Positions 10,782 through 21,451 of a DNA stretch of 64,000 nucleotides are shown in pieces. The notes under the pieces are model-generated. The model did not search any database. It was not told where the DNA came from and saw only the letters and a list, made by a program, of their open reading frames with translations. This stretch comes from Parastagonospora avenae f. sp. tritici 18332-5. Its lineage: Eukaryota; Ascomycota; Dothideomycetes; Pleosporales; Phaeosphaeriaceae. Location: the NCBI GenBank assembly GCA_022559985.1, contig JAFJTR010000051.1:174542-238541 (forward strand). Reading direction: 5' to 3'. A program made the translations under genes and the position numbers. The first letter of the stretch is position 1, and each line of letters opens with the position of its first letter.

Positions 10782-11777
10782 TCAGAACTGCCATTTCTGT
10801 TGGGTCTGCATAGTCGCGTTTTGCCGGACCCAGTTCCAGTCAATCCTGTCCCACCACGCCTCGAGGTACTGCCTCTTCCCCCTCACGCCATAGTCCTGCA
10901 ACCAAGCATGCTCCCAAGTGTTCACGCAGAGTAGCGGTACCACATCGACACCCCCAAGCGGCTTCTTCGGCTGCAAGTTCTGTTTGGCCGCGGAGCCAAA
11001 TGCGCCCACCGTGTTCAGTGCCTGGTACGAGTCGGCGTTGTGTGTGTTCAGGTCATGTGACTGCCGCCTGTAGTGCGCGCCGGCCAGTGGTGATCCAGCA
11101 AGATATGTGGGGAGTATTCTGAGGCTGCCCAGCTGCGCGTCGTTGGTCTGCACCAGCCAGACGAAGCCGGGGCCGAACATGGCCTCTGCCGTCGCCAAAA
11201 AGGTCTCGCGCAGAGTCTCGAGAGACGAGAAGTGGTTCCGTATCAGGTTCTCGAGCTCCGTCGACGGCTTTGATTGGGTCTCGGAGTTCGGATTGATGCC
11301 GCGGAAGAAGAAGTGGTTGTTGAAGGCCATGCTGGCGATATTGAAGGCGTATGCTCGGGTGGGGTCGCGTGCGAACTCGATGACGAGTGACTTTGCTTCC
11401 ATGTTCTCGTACGGTGTGCCTTTTTGCAGCCCAGTCAGTTTCTGGCGGGCATGTGACCTGGCATGATGCCAATTGGAGCGAACGGCATACCTGCGGTGGA
11501 CTCGTTCAACTCGTCGATCATGTACTTCTGGTACTCTGTATACGCCGTCTTGAAGCCCTTGGGCGTGAACAACCCCGGCACGCCATTGGTCTGCATCTCG
11601 ACATGCTTGTCCAGCGTCGGCACCGTGTATTCAGTGCGCACGAACGACGGTGTTTTCTACACACACGTCAGTATCTCCTAGAACCCATTGTGCGGCCTCG
11701 ACTGCAGCGCATACCCTCGAAGCACTCGCTAGGGACTGGACAGCACCGGGCCGCCTGGCCATACAACGCAGAATCAT
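10782..11777 (-). CDS. RSM26: Mitochondrial small-subunit ribosomal protein with superoxide-dismutase fold (mS42 type)
   Basis: Fungal mitoribosomes carry two proteins with an Fe/Mn superoxide dismutase fold (mS42/Rsm26 and mS43/Mrp1), and this is one of them. Exons are 11715-11777, 11491-11656 and 10782-11419 (introns of 58 and 71 nt), giving 288 residues. MILRCMARRPGAVQSLASASR looks like a mitochondrial presequence. The N-terminal SOD half has LFTPKGFKTAYTEYQKYMID and ASMAFNNHFFFRGINP, where a true SOD has its metal-binding His residues. The C-terminal half has EAMFGPGFVWLVQT and VPLLCVNTWEHAWLQDYG, close to the SOD signature DVWEHAYY but with Asn for the metal-ligand Asp. That substitution favours a structural ribosomal role over an enzyme. 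Assignment to mS42 rather than mS43 is moderate. Confidence 0.85.
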
Positions 11778-12351
11778 GGTGTCGGTGTGCTGAATAAGGA
11801 AGCTTCGGAAATGGCTGTCGTCGGCTTGTCGTTTCCCCAAGCTCATCTTTTTTCCTGGGGCTCGATACACGCTAATGAGGCCAGCCAATCACCACGTGCA
11901 CCCAGCCGCCTACATCGTGTTTCACTGTTTCACCCACTCGACGCTCGCGACTGCTGAGCCACAGAAACCGAAGAGTCATCTGCCACTGTTACGCCGCTAG
12001 CCAACTTGCACAGCTTCCATACAGCTGCTGTCGTCCACTCGGCGCCTCCAGTACTCTATTTGCAGCTCCTGGGCGACGAGAAGAATCCACGCGGTAGGGT
12101 CCGAAGAGCCCGAACACACGATGGAGCACGTCGCTCGTGGTCGTCGGGTGTCTTTTCGTGTCTGAATATAGAGGTTACATGCGCCCATAGTTTCCCACGG
12201 TTTGTTTCTCTTGGACTTCGTTTGTTTCGCTACTTGTCTATTTCGTCATTTCAGCACATTCTCTGCTCTTCATAGAATTCCCTTATAGTCCTTGCCGAAT
12301 CCATCCAGTACTACTCCAGCTGCGACGTCTACTACTACACACAACATCGCC
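11778..12351. other. Intergenic region between divergent genes
   Basis: About 570 bases between the start of the mS42 gene (minus) and the Cys-rich membrane protein (plus). It probably holds both promoters; no coding frame with motifs was found. Confidence 0.5.
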
Positions 12352-13581
12352 ATGATTCCTTCATCAGTCTTTTCGCGCCTTTCCCGGATATCCATACTTT
12401 TCCTCGCAACCTCAGTACAAGCATCGCACGTCTTCCTCCGACAAGCTCCAACATGCGGTGGAAAACCAGACCTACAGCAGTGCGGAACCGGCTTCCCATC
12501 TGACTTTTGCTGCCCTACAGGCACCAGTTGCATGTCCCTCAACAGTGCAGACGTTCAATCAGTCATCTGCTGTCCGACCGGCTCGGATTGTGGCATCATC
12601 CAGACCATTACTTGCGATGTCAGCCAGCTCAATGCTACGCAGCATCCTGAGAACCAGTTGCATCTCTCGGAAACCGACGGATTGACTCTCCCCACATGTG
12701 GCAGTACCTGCTGCCCACTCGGCTACAAGTGCCAGAGCAACATGTGCTTCAAGGAAACGGCATCACCATCGTCGTCGTCCACAACCACACTCCCTACACC
12801 CTCTGCCACAAACCCAGCTTCAGCCTCCCAGAGCTCTTCTTGTCCGGCAGCGCCTGTGCAGATGGATGCTGGCTTCAATGGTTCTTCTTTTGCAGCAGGC
12901 TTCTTTCCAGGCCTCCTCATCGGCGCACTTGGTACCATAGGCCTCATGTGGGCTATGAAGAAGCGTCGCGAATCTCACAAAAAAGAGCGCTTCTCTGGCG
13001 ACTTCGGGCATGTTGCTCGTCAGATCAGCGATCCGATATATGATCCGCAACACGCCGCTCGCACAGACTTCATGCGCCGCGGCTCTCGGTCCGCGCAACC
13101 CTCTCCAAACTCAACAGCAGACCTCGTCTACAACGATAAGAGCAACGGTCAGCTCGTTCACGGCCTCACACCACGCATCAAGAGTATGTGGGATCGCACG
13201 CCGAAGCTCAACTTTGGCTTCAATTCCGGCCTTCCGTCTAATCCTGCACCACCACCACCCCCAGCCATTCGCGCCGGCAACAGCCAAGACCCATACACTA
13301 CACCTCGGCACACGCCTCGCCGCAAGCACAGGTCGCATAGAAGTACTCGATCACATCATCGACCCGAGGCTGCAAGAACAGAGTCGACGGAAACAATCGA
13401 CGTGCTCATGCCAGCGCCGAGCTTCCTTGAGCCACCTAAAGCACACGGCATGCGTGAAAACAGATTCACATCTGATACTACCAACACCACATTCACAAAG
13501 CTGATGGAGCGTGCCGGGTTTGACGATGAGGGCAGGAAAGAGGTTAGGAACTATAGCAGTCCGAACCCTCCAAGGATTTAG
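12352..13581 (+). CDS. Cysteine-rich (granulin-like) single-pass membrane protein
   Basis: A single exon of 409 residues. The start at 12352 (MIPSSVFSRL) is preferred over an in-frame ATG 60 bases upstream because it puts a signal peptide at the N-terminus. The ectodomain (about 26-135) has 14 cysteines, including three copies of CCP-x-G-x2-C (near residues 53, 73 and 120), the core pattern of granulin-type modules. A Ser/Thr linker (136-165) leads to one transmembrane helix (about 180-202), then basic KKRRE and a long disordered cytoplasmic tail with Pro-rich and His/Arg-rich stretches. Such architecture suits a cell-surface sensor or adhesion protein; function is unknown. Confidence 0.8.
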   Translation: MIPSSVFSRLSRISILFLATSVQASHVFLRQAPTCGGKPDLQQCGTGFPSDFCCPTGTSCMSLNSADVQSVICCPTGSDCGIIQTITCDVSQLNATQHPENQLHLSETDGLTLPTCGSTCCPLGYKCQSNMCFKETASPSSSSTTTLPTPSATNPASASQSSSCPAAPVQMDAGFNGSSFAAGFFPGLLIGALGTIGLMWAMKKRRESHKKERFSGDFGHVARQISDPIYDPQHAARTDFMRRGSRSAQPSPNSTADLVYNDKSNGQLVHGLTPRIKSMWDRTPKLNFGFNSGLPSNPAPPPPPAIRAGNSQDPYTTPRHTPRRKHRSHRSTRSHHRPEAARTESTETIDVLMPAPSFLEPPKAHGMRENRFTSDTTNTTFTKLMERAGFDDEGRKEVRNYSSPNPPRI

Positions 13582-14032
13582 ATCACGACTGATTGTTGCA
13601 TTTCTGGTTGTATATCTGTTCATACATTCATTTTCTGGTTGCTTAGCGCTGGCGTTGGATGTTTTCATTGCTAGTTACATTGGGCGGTATTTTCATTTTT
13701 CGCACATACGATACCAGGACAGGATCCACCCACTCATTGCAGCGGCACGCGAACATTATCTCCTTTCAATATTATCACTTCATCAACCTTCATTGCATGC
13801 ACATTCACTTCATCCAACTGTGTGCGTAAGGAAAAATTCCTATAATTTGATTGCGATAAAAGAAGTTTAATGATTAGCTAGGACTGTCGTTGCATACATC
13901 AACCACCGCAGCATGCGGGCGTCGCGCTCGCCGCCACCGATAAAATGAAATCCGTAACCAGGACCAACACGACCGTACTGGTTGCCGTCAATCGCAAATG
14001 CGTAGGACTATATCCGCTCGTCAGCAAACCGC
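13582..14032. other. Convergent intergenic region
   Basis: About 450 bases between the 3' ends of two convergent genes. The sequence is partly AT-rich and probably holds both 3' untranslated regions. No gene seen. Confidence 0.5.
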
Positions 14033-15067
14033 CTAACACTTTTCTCCAGGATACGGGCACCGTTTTGCAGACGCTGACGCCTTGGGCTCCTCCTTCTTCG
14101 TCGAAGTAGGCTGGCTCGACTTCGTCTTCGTCACCAGCGTCGTCTTCGGCCCACCGCAATGGATACCAGGGTACGGGTACGGACAGCGCCCATCGCCGGT
14201 CACAACAGATGTGACGACCGCCGCAGAATCAGTCTTCGAAGGCTTAGCAGATGAAGCCGACGAAAGCGCAGACTTGGACGGCGTCTTGGCGTTAGTAGTC
14301 GGCACAGCAGAATTTGCAGACGAGCGACTCACGCTTCGGGTCGAGCCGGGGAGTCTGCTTGTCACGATCGTTGTCTTGATCGTGGTTGTGCGTGTCGAAG
14401 TGCTCTCGGACTCGTCGTCCTGGCGCTTGTCGAGTGCGATTGAGAGAGAGTCTGTCGACCAGTCGAAGGATCGGGCGAGTACGACGGGGAGGCTGGTGGG
14501 GATGATGACGATCGCAGTGCTTGTGGCGGCCATGCTGGTTGGTGTAGGCGACTGGCCTGACGGGGCGGCAGAGTTTGATGGAGCTACTGGTGCCGCTGAG
14601 GATGCAGGTGCAGGCTTGTAGCCGGGAAAGCCATGCGGGACAAGTGTGAAGGACTGTGAGAGCTGAGTGGGCGGACCTGCTATGCTTGAGTTTGCCTTGC
14701 AGGCAGTAGCGCTTGCCTCTGGAGCTTTGGAAACGACCATGGGGGCAGAAGATAATGGCGAAGGGCCCGGGAGTCCAGAGCCGTATGGGATCAAGCTGCT
14801 GCTAAGTGCAGCACTCGGGCTAGCATTAGGCTTCTTGGGGTCTACGACGGGAACTGAAGCTGGTGGGGCGGGCGCAGGTGCTTGTGATGAAGAGGGATAT
14901 ACAGTCGTGTAATCGGTAGCAGTAACATACACCATTCCGACTGCCTTAGAAGGTACTGCTGCTCCAGCTTGGGTGGTAGGTTTTACGTCCAGGTCATCTG
15001 CATGGCGTGGGAGTTTAGTCGCACTGGCAAGCGCAACGAAGAAGGTGGGGAGGATGATGTTGACCAT
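14033..15067 (-). CDS. Secreted Ser/Thr/Pro-rich protein with CPYPG motifs
   Basis: A single exon of 344 residues starting MVNIILPTFFVALASATKLP, a clear signal peptide. An ATG 108 bases upstream (15175) would bury it, so the inner start is used. Most of the protein is Ser, Thr, Ala and Pro, expected to be O-glycosylated. The last 70 residues contain two related cysteine motifs, CPYPYPGIHC and, at the very end, CPYPGEKC, separated by a Lys/Ser/Thr-rich linker. Not recognised as a named family. A wall-bound or secreted role is inferred from composition only. There is no C-terminal hydrophobic GPI signal. Confidence 0.72.
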   Translation of the reverse strand: MVNIILPTFFVALASATKLPRHADDLDVKPTTQAGAAVPSKAVGMVYVTATDYTTVYPSSSQAPAPAPPASVPVVDPKKPNASPSAALSSSLIPYGSGLPGPSPLSSAPMVVSKAPEASATACKANSSIAGPPTQLSQSFTLVPHGFPGYKPAPASSAAPVAPSNSAAPSGQSPTPTSMAATSTAIVIIPTSLPVVLARSFDWSTDSLSIALDKRQDDESESTSTRTTTIKTTIVTSRLPGSTRSVSRSSANSAVPTTNAKTPSKSALSSASSAKPSKTDSAAVVTSVVTGDGRCPYPYPGIHCGGPKTTLVTKTKSSQPTSTKKEEPKASASAKRCPYPGEKC

Positions 15068-16272
15068 TGCAAGGATGATGTACTGTTTAGCAATGCGTGC
15101 GTGTTTAGGGTGATAGCGATATTTCTGATAAAGATCACGAGGGTTTATGTAACGGTGTGAGAAGATTATCGTCACTTGCTCTAAGTGCTAAGTATTCTTC
15201 GATGAATACCAATGTTTTGTGACAAGAAGACAAAGACAAAGTTTTACGACATAGCAGCGTTGGCTCACAAGGTGTGATCATTGAGAAAGTCGAAATCGAA
15301 CGACTTCCAGGGCCATCCATATTTCTCCACAGTACAGTGCTCATTGTGTGTGTTCTGTAAACCATCAGCATGAATGTACTACGTGCAGTGACAACCATAA
15401 ACTAGAGCGATGAGTTCATGAATGCTCCAAGCATGAAAGCAGTTACCTACAGGACCCAAGTACATTATCCTTCTCTTACACCAGAGAGAAGCTCGGCCTT
15501 ATGAATTAGTAACAACTGCCTTGGCTTGGCAGCATGAGGTCTTCCAAGGTTCGCTGCACCTCTCGACGAGAGCGCTTTCGTGTGATGTCGGACATCGGAT
15601 CTCGAAATAATCGTACTGAAAGGAAATAGCGATACAGCAGATGATCTCGAACCACATCTTCCGGCTGATGATTCCAAGTGTCCACGGATGTGAGCTCAGA
15701 TGTCAAGACAGGAATCCTAAGGGCCTTGTCTGACATCGGAAACCTTGCGCGCAGGGTACTTCACGTATTCACAATGTCTTTGAAGTCGCGTACGACGGTG
15801 TGAAGATGGTTGTACCGACATGCTGTCCACACACTGTATACAGAATCTGTGCGCCAAGGCTTTCCGGCATGTTCGGCTCACCACCCGTTGTCGCTGACAG
15901 GGTCAAGCGACTGGCACCATCTACAATGCACGGATTGGCACATGCATCTCCCGCGCACCTCGATGTACTGCGGACCGTTGACCCGTCCCAACATTTGGTG
16001 CATCAACTTCACGCGGGAAGCAGAGATGTTGCGGGCGGACGGACTTCCTTGGGCAGCGCTCATTAGGCTGAATGGCACCACGAATCTGTTCCAGAGCCTT
16101 TGTAGTGCACCTCAGATTGCGTCTAGATAAACGCATAGCACCGGATCTCAGCCCTCGGTCCAGAGCATAAGAAGTCGTTGAAGGTACGTACATGAAATGT
16201 AGAAATCACCTCTTTGCAAGCCTCGATATTTGAGTGATTTGACAAATCCAGGACACATCTCCATCAAACACA
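15068..16272. other. Intergenic stretch, no gene seen
   Basis: About 1.2 kb between a minus-strand and a plus-strand gene. Open frames are short, overlap each other on both strands and show no family motif. It probably holds divergent promoters. Confidence 0.5.
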
Positions 16273-17253
16273 ATGCCATCCACCAGAAGCAAGAACATCA
16301 TCATCACAGGCGGCGCCCGAGGCATTGGACGTTGCACAGCAAGACACCTCTTATCCCAGCCCCAACAGCACAAGGTGTTCATCGTTGACTTCGATGTTGA
16401 CGAAACCACATATTGCGTCGAGGAGCATCTTGCGACCTATGCTCCGCGTGCCAGCTTCTCAATAACCAACCTTCGCAACCCAGAAGAGATCCGGGCAGCA
16501 GTCGCCAAAGCCGCAGAGTTCTTTGGTGGTCGTATCGATGTTGTCATCAACAACGCAGGCATCGCCAGGGGTTTCTTCAACGCCGGCAACGGTACCATGG
16601 AAGACCTCGCCACAGCCGACCAATGGCAAGCATACATCGACACCAACCTCAGCGCGCCTTTCTACATGAGCCAAGCCGTCATCCCATTCATGAAGAGCCC
16701 AAACAGCCAAAAGGAGCCCGTCGATCGATCCAACGACTTGAAGCGCACAGAAGAGTTCAACAACCTGCCCCTCAACTTACATGGTGATGATAAGCTTGAC
16801 GAGGGTGGCTGCATCATCAACGTCGCTTCTTTCCGCGCACACCAGTCCGACCCCGACTGCGAAGGATACGCAGCATCCAAGGGCGGCGTCCTCGCGCTTA
16901 CACAGGCCATGTCCATCTCCTGCCAACGCTGGGGTATTCGAGTCGTGGCCATCTCCCCTGGATGGGTCAGCGTGCAGCACGAATGCAAGGCTCGCGATTT
17001 GGAATCGATCGCCATGCAGAACGGCTCGTACAAGAAGACTGCACCACATGAGCCCGAAGCATTAGCACAGCGCATGAAGTCTTGGGCAAGTGACCTTCCA
17101 GACATTCATCACAGGCAGCATCCTGCTGGACGAGTTGGTAGGGGTGAGGACTTGGCGGAGATGGTTGACTACGTTATTGGCGCGGGCTTCTTGAGTGGGC
17201 AGGAGCTGGTTCTTGACGGTGGTGCCAATCGGAGGAAGAACCCAGATATCTAA
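16273..17253 (+). CDS. Short-chain dehydrogenase/reductase
   Basis: NAD(P)-dependent oxidoreductase of the classical SDR fold, a single exon of 326 residues. The cofactor motif TGGARGIG is at about 12-19, the structural NNAG follows in VVINNAGIARGF, catalytic Ser186 sits in INVASFR, and the catalytic YxxxK is Tyr199-Lys203 in YAASKGG. ISPGWV comes next, and the C-terminus has the usual GQELVLDGGAN. An acidic residue at the end of the second strand (VDFDVDE) suggests NAD rather than NADP. There is an insert of about 25 residues between the Asn helix and the Ser strand. Substrate cannot be read from the sequence, and the neighbours give no pathway. Confidence 0.9.
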   Translation: MPSTRSKNIIITGGARGIGRCTARHLLSQPQQHKVFIVDFDVDETTYCVEEHLATYAPRASFSITNLRNPEEIRAAVAKAAEFFGGRIDVVINNAGIARGFFNAGNGTMEDLATADQWQAYIDTNLSAPFYMSQAVIPFMKSPNSQKEPVDRSNDLKRTEEFNNLPLNLHGDDKLDEGGCIINVASFRAHQSDPDCEGYAASKGGVLALTQAMSISCQRWGIRVVAISPGWVSVQHECKARDLESIAMQNGSYKKTAPHEPEALAQRMKSWASDLPDIHHRQHPAGRVGRGEDLAEMVDYVIGAGFLSGQELVLDGGANRRKNPDI

Positions 17254-17750
17254 GATACCGTCAGAGCCAGGATATAGCGAGCTAGATGAGCAAGCCTGCC
17301 TCCATTCAATCAATCAAGAAATTCAAACCGAGTTTCAATCTGGTGACCTGATATATGGCAGGGCAGTATTAACGCACGATGCCTGAAGTGATAAGTAGGG
17401 TGGACGGAACTCAGTTCAGAACCGACGAACTAGAAACATATGAAAAAGATGCACGTATATCTTCACGAGGATAAGAGCATGTTTGTTGTTCATTTGCATT
17501 TCAGTTCGACTCGCACGTCATCCAGACTCAAGATCCAAGATCTCCCTCCTCCGTCCCATTGATTGTCAAGAGGCCTCATTATGTAACTATGCATTGTCGC
17601 GAAAAAGCCAATAAATCAGCCAGCTGTCCTTCAACCCATTACCGTAAAACTCATTAAGTCCAACTGAACTGCGCGCAAAGTTGCCACGCGACCCAAAAAA
17701 CCAAGAAGAAAGAAACGACCCGATCCATTTCGTGCTCCCTCCAAAATCCC
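17254..17750. other. Convergent intergenic region
   Basis: About 500 bases between convergent genes. No reading frame with motifs; probably 3' untranslated sequence of both. Confidence 0.5.
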
Positions 17751-18749
17751 CTAAGTCGACACTCCAGCGGGATAGTTGAACGGGTGATCCTCGCGCTTCT
17801 CGTACTTCGTATGCCAGCGTCCCCAAACATCCTGATTGCGGTCGAGCATAGTCCAGGACTTATTGCGACGCTGCTCAAGTTCCGCCGGTGCCTGAGCCGC
17901 GCTCGGCGCGTTGAAGCCTCGCTGGACTTCATTGGGGGTGAAGACGTCCTCGAACACTACGGCACCTCCTGTGGTCCTGTGCAGCGGAGCACTGGGGATC
18001 TCTCTGAATCTCAGTGTACGTGACGGATCGTTGGGCACGCGGCGCATGACTTCTGGGATGACCTGCGCATGGGTGAGACGTGGGGGTGTAGGAGGAGCGA
18101 GTGGGGGAGTTGGAGTGTATTCGGACTGCGCTCGACGAGGCGGCTCAACGTCGTCGTGGTCGGTGTTCTTGACGGGGGTCGGTACAGATTGGGACCTGGA
18201 ATGGTGCTTGCCTTTGTCGGGCTTTGGGGGGCTCTGGCGGCGTCCAGCGAAGAGTGTGACGAGCGTCTTCATGAAAGAGGAGGAAGATGTGCTGGTTTCT
18301 GGAGTATCGGCGATAGGATCTTCGGTCACTGACTTGGTCGGACGCTGGATCTCCAGCTCACCGTTGACCGCCCTGTAAATCGGCGCCTGGATGATGAGCG
18401 ATTCGTCTGGAGAGTCGTAGAGGTCATCAAAGATGGCGGTCTCGTCTGAGGCTGGACGGTCGTGTGCTTTGCTGCTGGCCTTTGTGCGGATTTCGCTCTT
18501 GAAGTTGCCGCTGTGCGCGGTCTCTTCTGTAGATGCGACGCGCTTCTTAGTGAATGAAGGTACTCTAATGGGACAGACTGGTCGCCTAGGTGGCTCTATG
18601 GTCGCAGTGTTGTCGTCCGAGACCTGTCTCTTGTTGGCTGGGGCAACCTTTGTTTGTTTCTGCACTTTGACCTGAGGCCTGTCGTTTCGCTTCTTCTTCA
18701 TCTCATGGCCGTGGAACTGAACACGAGATCTAGGACCCATAATGATCAT
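17751..18749 (-). CDS. Hypothetical disordered basic protein
   Basis: A single open frame of 332 residues, not recognised. It is Lys/Arg-rich at the N-terminus (KKKRNDRPQVKVQKQTK), has an acidic patch (DETAIFDDLYDSPDES), a Ser-rich segment with one short hydrophobic run (FMKTLVTLFAG), and a Pro/Thr-rich stretch (YTPTPPLAPPTPPRLTHAQV). The C-terminal 80 residues look the most ordered (VVFEDVFTPNEVQRGF and WTMLDRNQDVWGRWHTKYE). The start could be ATG 18749 or the third-codon-on ATG at 18740. Codon use and length support a real gene; function unknown, possibly nuclear. Confidence 0.62.
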   Translation of the reverse strand: MIIMGPRSRVQFHGHEMKKKRNDRPQVKVQKQTKVAPANKRQVSDDNTATIEPPRRPVCPIRVPSFTKKRVASTEETAHSGNFKSEIRTKASSKAHDRPASDETAIFDDLYDSPDESLIIQAPIYRAVNGELEIQRPTKSVTEDPIADTPETSTSSSSFMKTLVTLFAGRRQSPPKPDKGKHHSRSQSVPTPVKNTDHDDVEPPRRAQSEYTPTPPLAPPTPPRLTHAQVIPEVMRRVPNDPSRTLRFREIPSAPLHRTTGGAVVFEDVFTPNEVQRGFNAPSAAQAPAELEQRRNKSWTMLDRNQDVWGRWHTKYEKREDHPFNYPAGVST

Positions 18750-19423
18750 TGAGGGCGGCGTGAAGGTTGTGTTGCGGGGTTGAGGAGCGAGTATGTGATG
18801 AGTGCCGGGCAGAGTTGAGCTGGAGGCTGGAGCGCAAGTGAAGCTATTGTCCAGAATTCGGACTTGTAAGAGCGCGGCGCACGGTAATAAAGGAGCTGCG
18901 AGGGAAAGTTGATGATTCGTGTGCGAGGTTGTGGTTGGGGTCAGCTAGAGGAAGAGCGGGTGCGCGAGAAGAGGCGGGCGGGCAGGTTGTGTGCGGTCAG
19001 GCGAGAGGTGAAAGAGGACAACATGGTGAATGAGAGTGAACACAGGCTGGATACGCGTGTTATGATTGACAGAGTCGGCGATGCAACTTGGACTCGATGA
19101 GAAGTGAGAGAGCGCATGTCCACCAAGACTCTACTTTCCAGAGTGTGTATGACGAAAGCAGAGAAAGCGAAACGTAGCTACCCAGGTGTCCATGGCTGCA
19201 ACTTTCGTTGCATCCCCAAATCTTGAAAATTGTCAAGTATGTGAAAGTTACTAAACCTTCACCAGATCCGCTTCGACATAGCCGCGGGTCTCCTGTCCGT
19301 CATCACATACACACCCCTTGCCCGTGACAAGTGTTGGTGGTATCATTGGATTTGATGGACCCAAGCTCTTGCTGACTACTTACTCATTTTCCGGCATACT
19401 CCTACTCTTGCAGTGCTTTGGGT
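18750..19423. other. Intergenic stretch, no gene seen
   Basis: About 670 bases between the start of the disordered-protein gene and the 3' end of LSM6. Short frames only, none with motifs. Confidence 0.5.
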
Positions 19424-19795
19424 TTAGGCGTTGTCTGCGCTGATGTATGTAACTACACATGGCGTGAGTAATGGAAGTGATACCCTATGGAGAGAAACAA
19501 ACCATTGTTTCCGCGGACGAAAGCGTCTCCCCAGTTGCGAATTACGCGACCCTCTGCAACTTCCTTGCATCGTTCAAGAGCGATGTTCATGTAGCCATCG
19601 ACAGATTGCAAGTCACCTGATCGCGTTAGAACAGGGTTCAGATGTCCCAATAGGTACAGCGAACACACCCTTGTACACAATGCCGGAGTTGAGCTTGACG
19701 GTGACGGGAGCACCGATGATCTCGCTCAGAAATCCACTTGGATCTCTCGAATTGCCAGCGGCCTCTGGCCCTGGACTATCGCCGTTGGTGGACAT
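19424..19795 (-). CDS. LSM6: U6 snRNA-associated Sm-like protein LSm6
   Basis: Subunit of the Lsm2-8 ring (U6 snRNA 3' end, splicing) and the Lsm1-7 ring (mRNA decapping). Exons are 19669-19795, 19503-19616 and 19424-19452 (introns of 52 and 50 nt), giving 89 residues. Splicing restores the Sm1 motif (FLSEIIGAPVTVKLNSG, then VYKGDLQSVDGYMNIAL) and Sm2 (DAFVRGNNVTYISAD). The length matches yeast Lsm6 (86). The final exon is only 29 nt. The first intron has the slightly unusual donor GTGTGT. Divergent from the SUMO-like-domain gene, with 282 bases between the two start codons. Confidence 0.95.
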
Positions 19796-20077
19796 GATGA
19801 CTGGAGTAGCGATTGGCTGGGATTGGAGAAAGTGGAAGATGCGACAGCTTCGTGTGCTGAACTCGTATATCGAGAATGTCTACTGGCTTGGCTGTTAATG
19901 ACGTTGCCGCAGTCAGGTAGCGCCGGCAGGGTGAGAGTGATGAATGCACGAAGCGCACAGACCACCTCTCTGCGAAAATGGCAAGCGCGGGCAGGTGACT
20001 TCGCGTCACACCTCGCGAACGCTAGCACCAAAGGATACCCCACTTTCTCCGTACAACCCGCCCACCTCACGTCGAGC

Positions 20078-21451
20078 ATGACAGACACTCCGCAAGGCGC
20101 GCCGCCGCCCAAAAAGCGATCGCTTTTCAAGCGGGCTGCATGGCAGGACTCGCCCACGAACGACGAGGATATCTTTAGCCACTCCAAGGACTTCAAGCAC
20201 ATCGTCGCTCAGCAGAAGAGATATGACGCCGAGAAGAAGGAAGCCGAGAGGAAGAAGAAGGCCGAAGAGGGGTGGGAGCGGAAGCGGAAACTCGCAGCCA
20301 CAGCCGAACGAAAGCGAAGCAAGGTGTCCCACGACAGTGAGAGCGCGTTGCCAGGCAGTGCTTCCGGAAGCTCCCCACAGGCGAAGGAGACTTGCAGCAA
20401 AGCGTATGCAGCAGATCACATGTCCCCAGTACTGTCACAGACAACTGACTTAATTGCAGACGTAGCCAGACCCCGCTTTCACCCGTAGACCTACGAGACC
20501 CCTCACCCTCACCAGCACCCGCACCCTCACGTCCCCCGCCCGACTCGCTGTCTACTCGATACGATAATCTCGCCAAATCCGCACCCTCTAGTCGAGCCAC
20601 ACGTACTACCCCCGCTGCTGTTGTCGACATAAGTGACTCCGACGACGACTTCCTGGAGCCATCAGATCCAGCACTCGCAGCAATAGCCGTCCGCGCCCGA
20701 GCACGTATCGCTGAGAAAGCAAGAATAGCTGCCCTGGTCGCAGCCGGTCAGGAGGTCAAGAAAGCCCCAATCGTACAGCTGTTGATACAACCCGAGATAC
20801 CCAACACGAGACCATTGGTGGTCAAGGTGCGCACTGATCACACGCTCGAGAAGACTCGTTTGGCATGGTGCGAAAAGCAGGGCTTCAGTCCGGCGCAGAC
20901 ACAAGCCGTGTTTTTCACTTCGAGAGGGAAACGCATGTTCGACAGCACCACCGTCCAACGACTAGGCCTACAAATCGACGAGTGGGGCAATGTAGAGATC
21001 GATGGCGACATAAATGTGTACAACAGCGAAAACCCTGCGAAAGTCTACGTACAAGCATGGACTGATGAGCTCTTCAAGAAGCACCAAGAGGAGAAGCATG
21101 CTGCTGCCACCGCGAAACAGAAGGCGGCTGAGCTAGCGCTCCTGCCACCGCGGACGCCCACGCCAGAACCTGTCAAGAAGTGGAAACTGATCTTGAAAGC
21201 AAAGGGAAAGGAAGATTGGGGCATTACTGTCAAGCCGGTACGCTGTACGCTGTCAGCTTCCGAGTAACACCGCTAACAACAACTAGGATTCAACTTTTGC
21301 CCACATTGCACATGCGTACAAAAAGGCGAGAAACATCGACGAATCACAACCAGTCACGCTCATCTTCGATGGCGAACGTCTTGTGCCAATGGACGTTATT
21401 GCTGACTCCGATCTCGAGGACATGGACTCGATTGATGTCGTCTTCAGGTGA
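20078..21451 (+). CDS. SUMO-like-domain protein of the Esc2/Rad60/NIP45 family
   Basis: Genome-stability factor type: yeast Esc2 and fission-yeast Rad60 carry two C-terminal SUMO-like domains (SLD) and act with the Ubc9/SUMO system in recombination repair and silencing. Exons are 20078-20403, 20460-21237 and 21287-21451 (introns of 56 and 49 nt), giving 422 residues. The N-terminal third is charged and disordered with a Lys/Glu-rich coiled stretch (about 50-85). A SUMO-interacting motif followed by acidic residues is at 163-170 (VVDISDSD). SLD1 spans about 225-300 (LVVKVRTDHTLEKTRLAWCE). SLD2 spans about 349-422 and is split by the last intron; it contains KWKLILKAKGKEDWGITV, PVTLIFDGERL and ends DLEDMDSIDVVFR. 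The domain order and SIM fit the family well. The start is the first ATG that gives a non-hydrophobic N-terminus. Confidence 0.88.
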
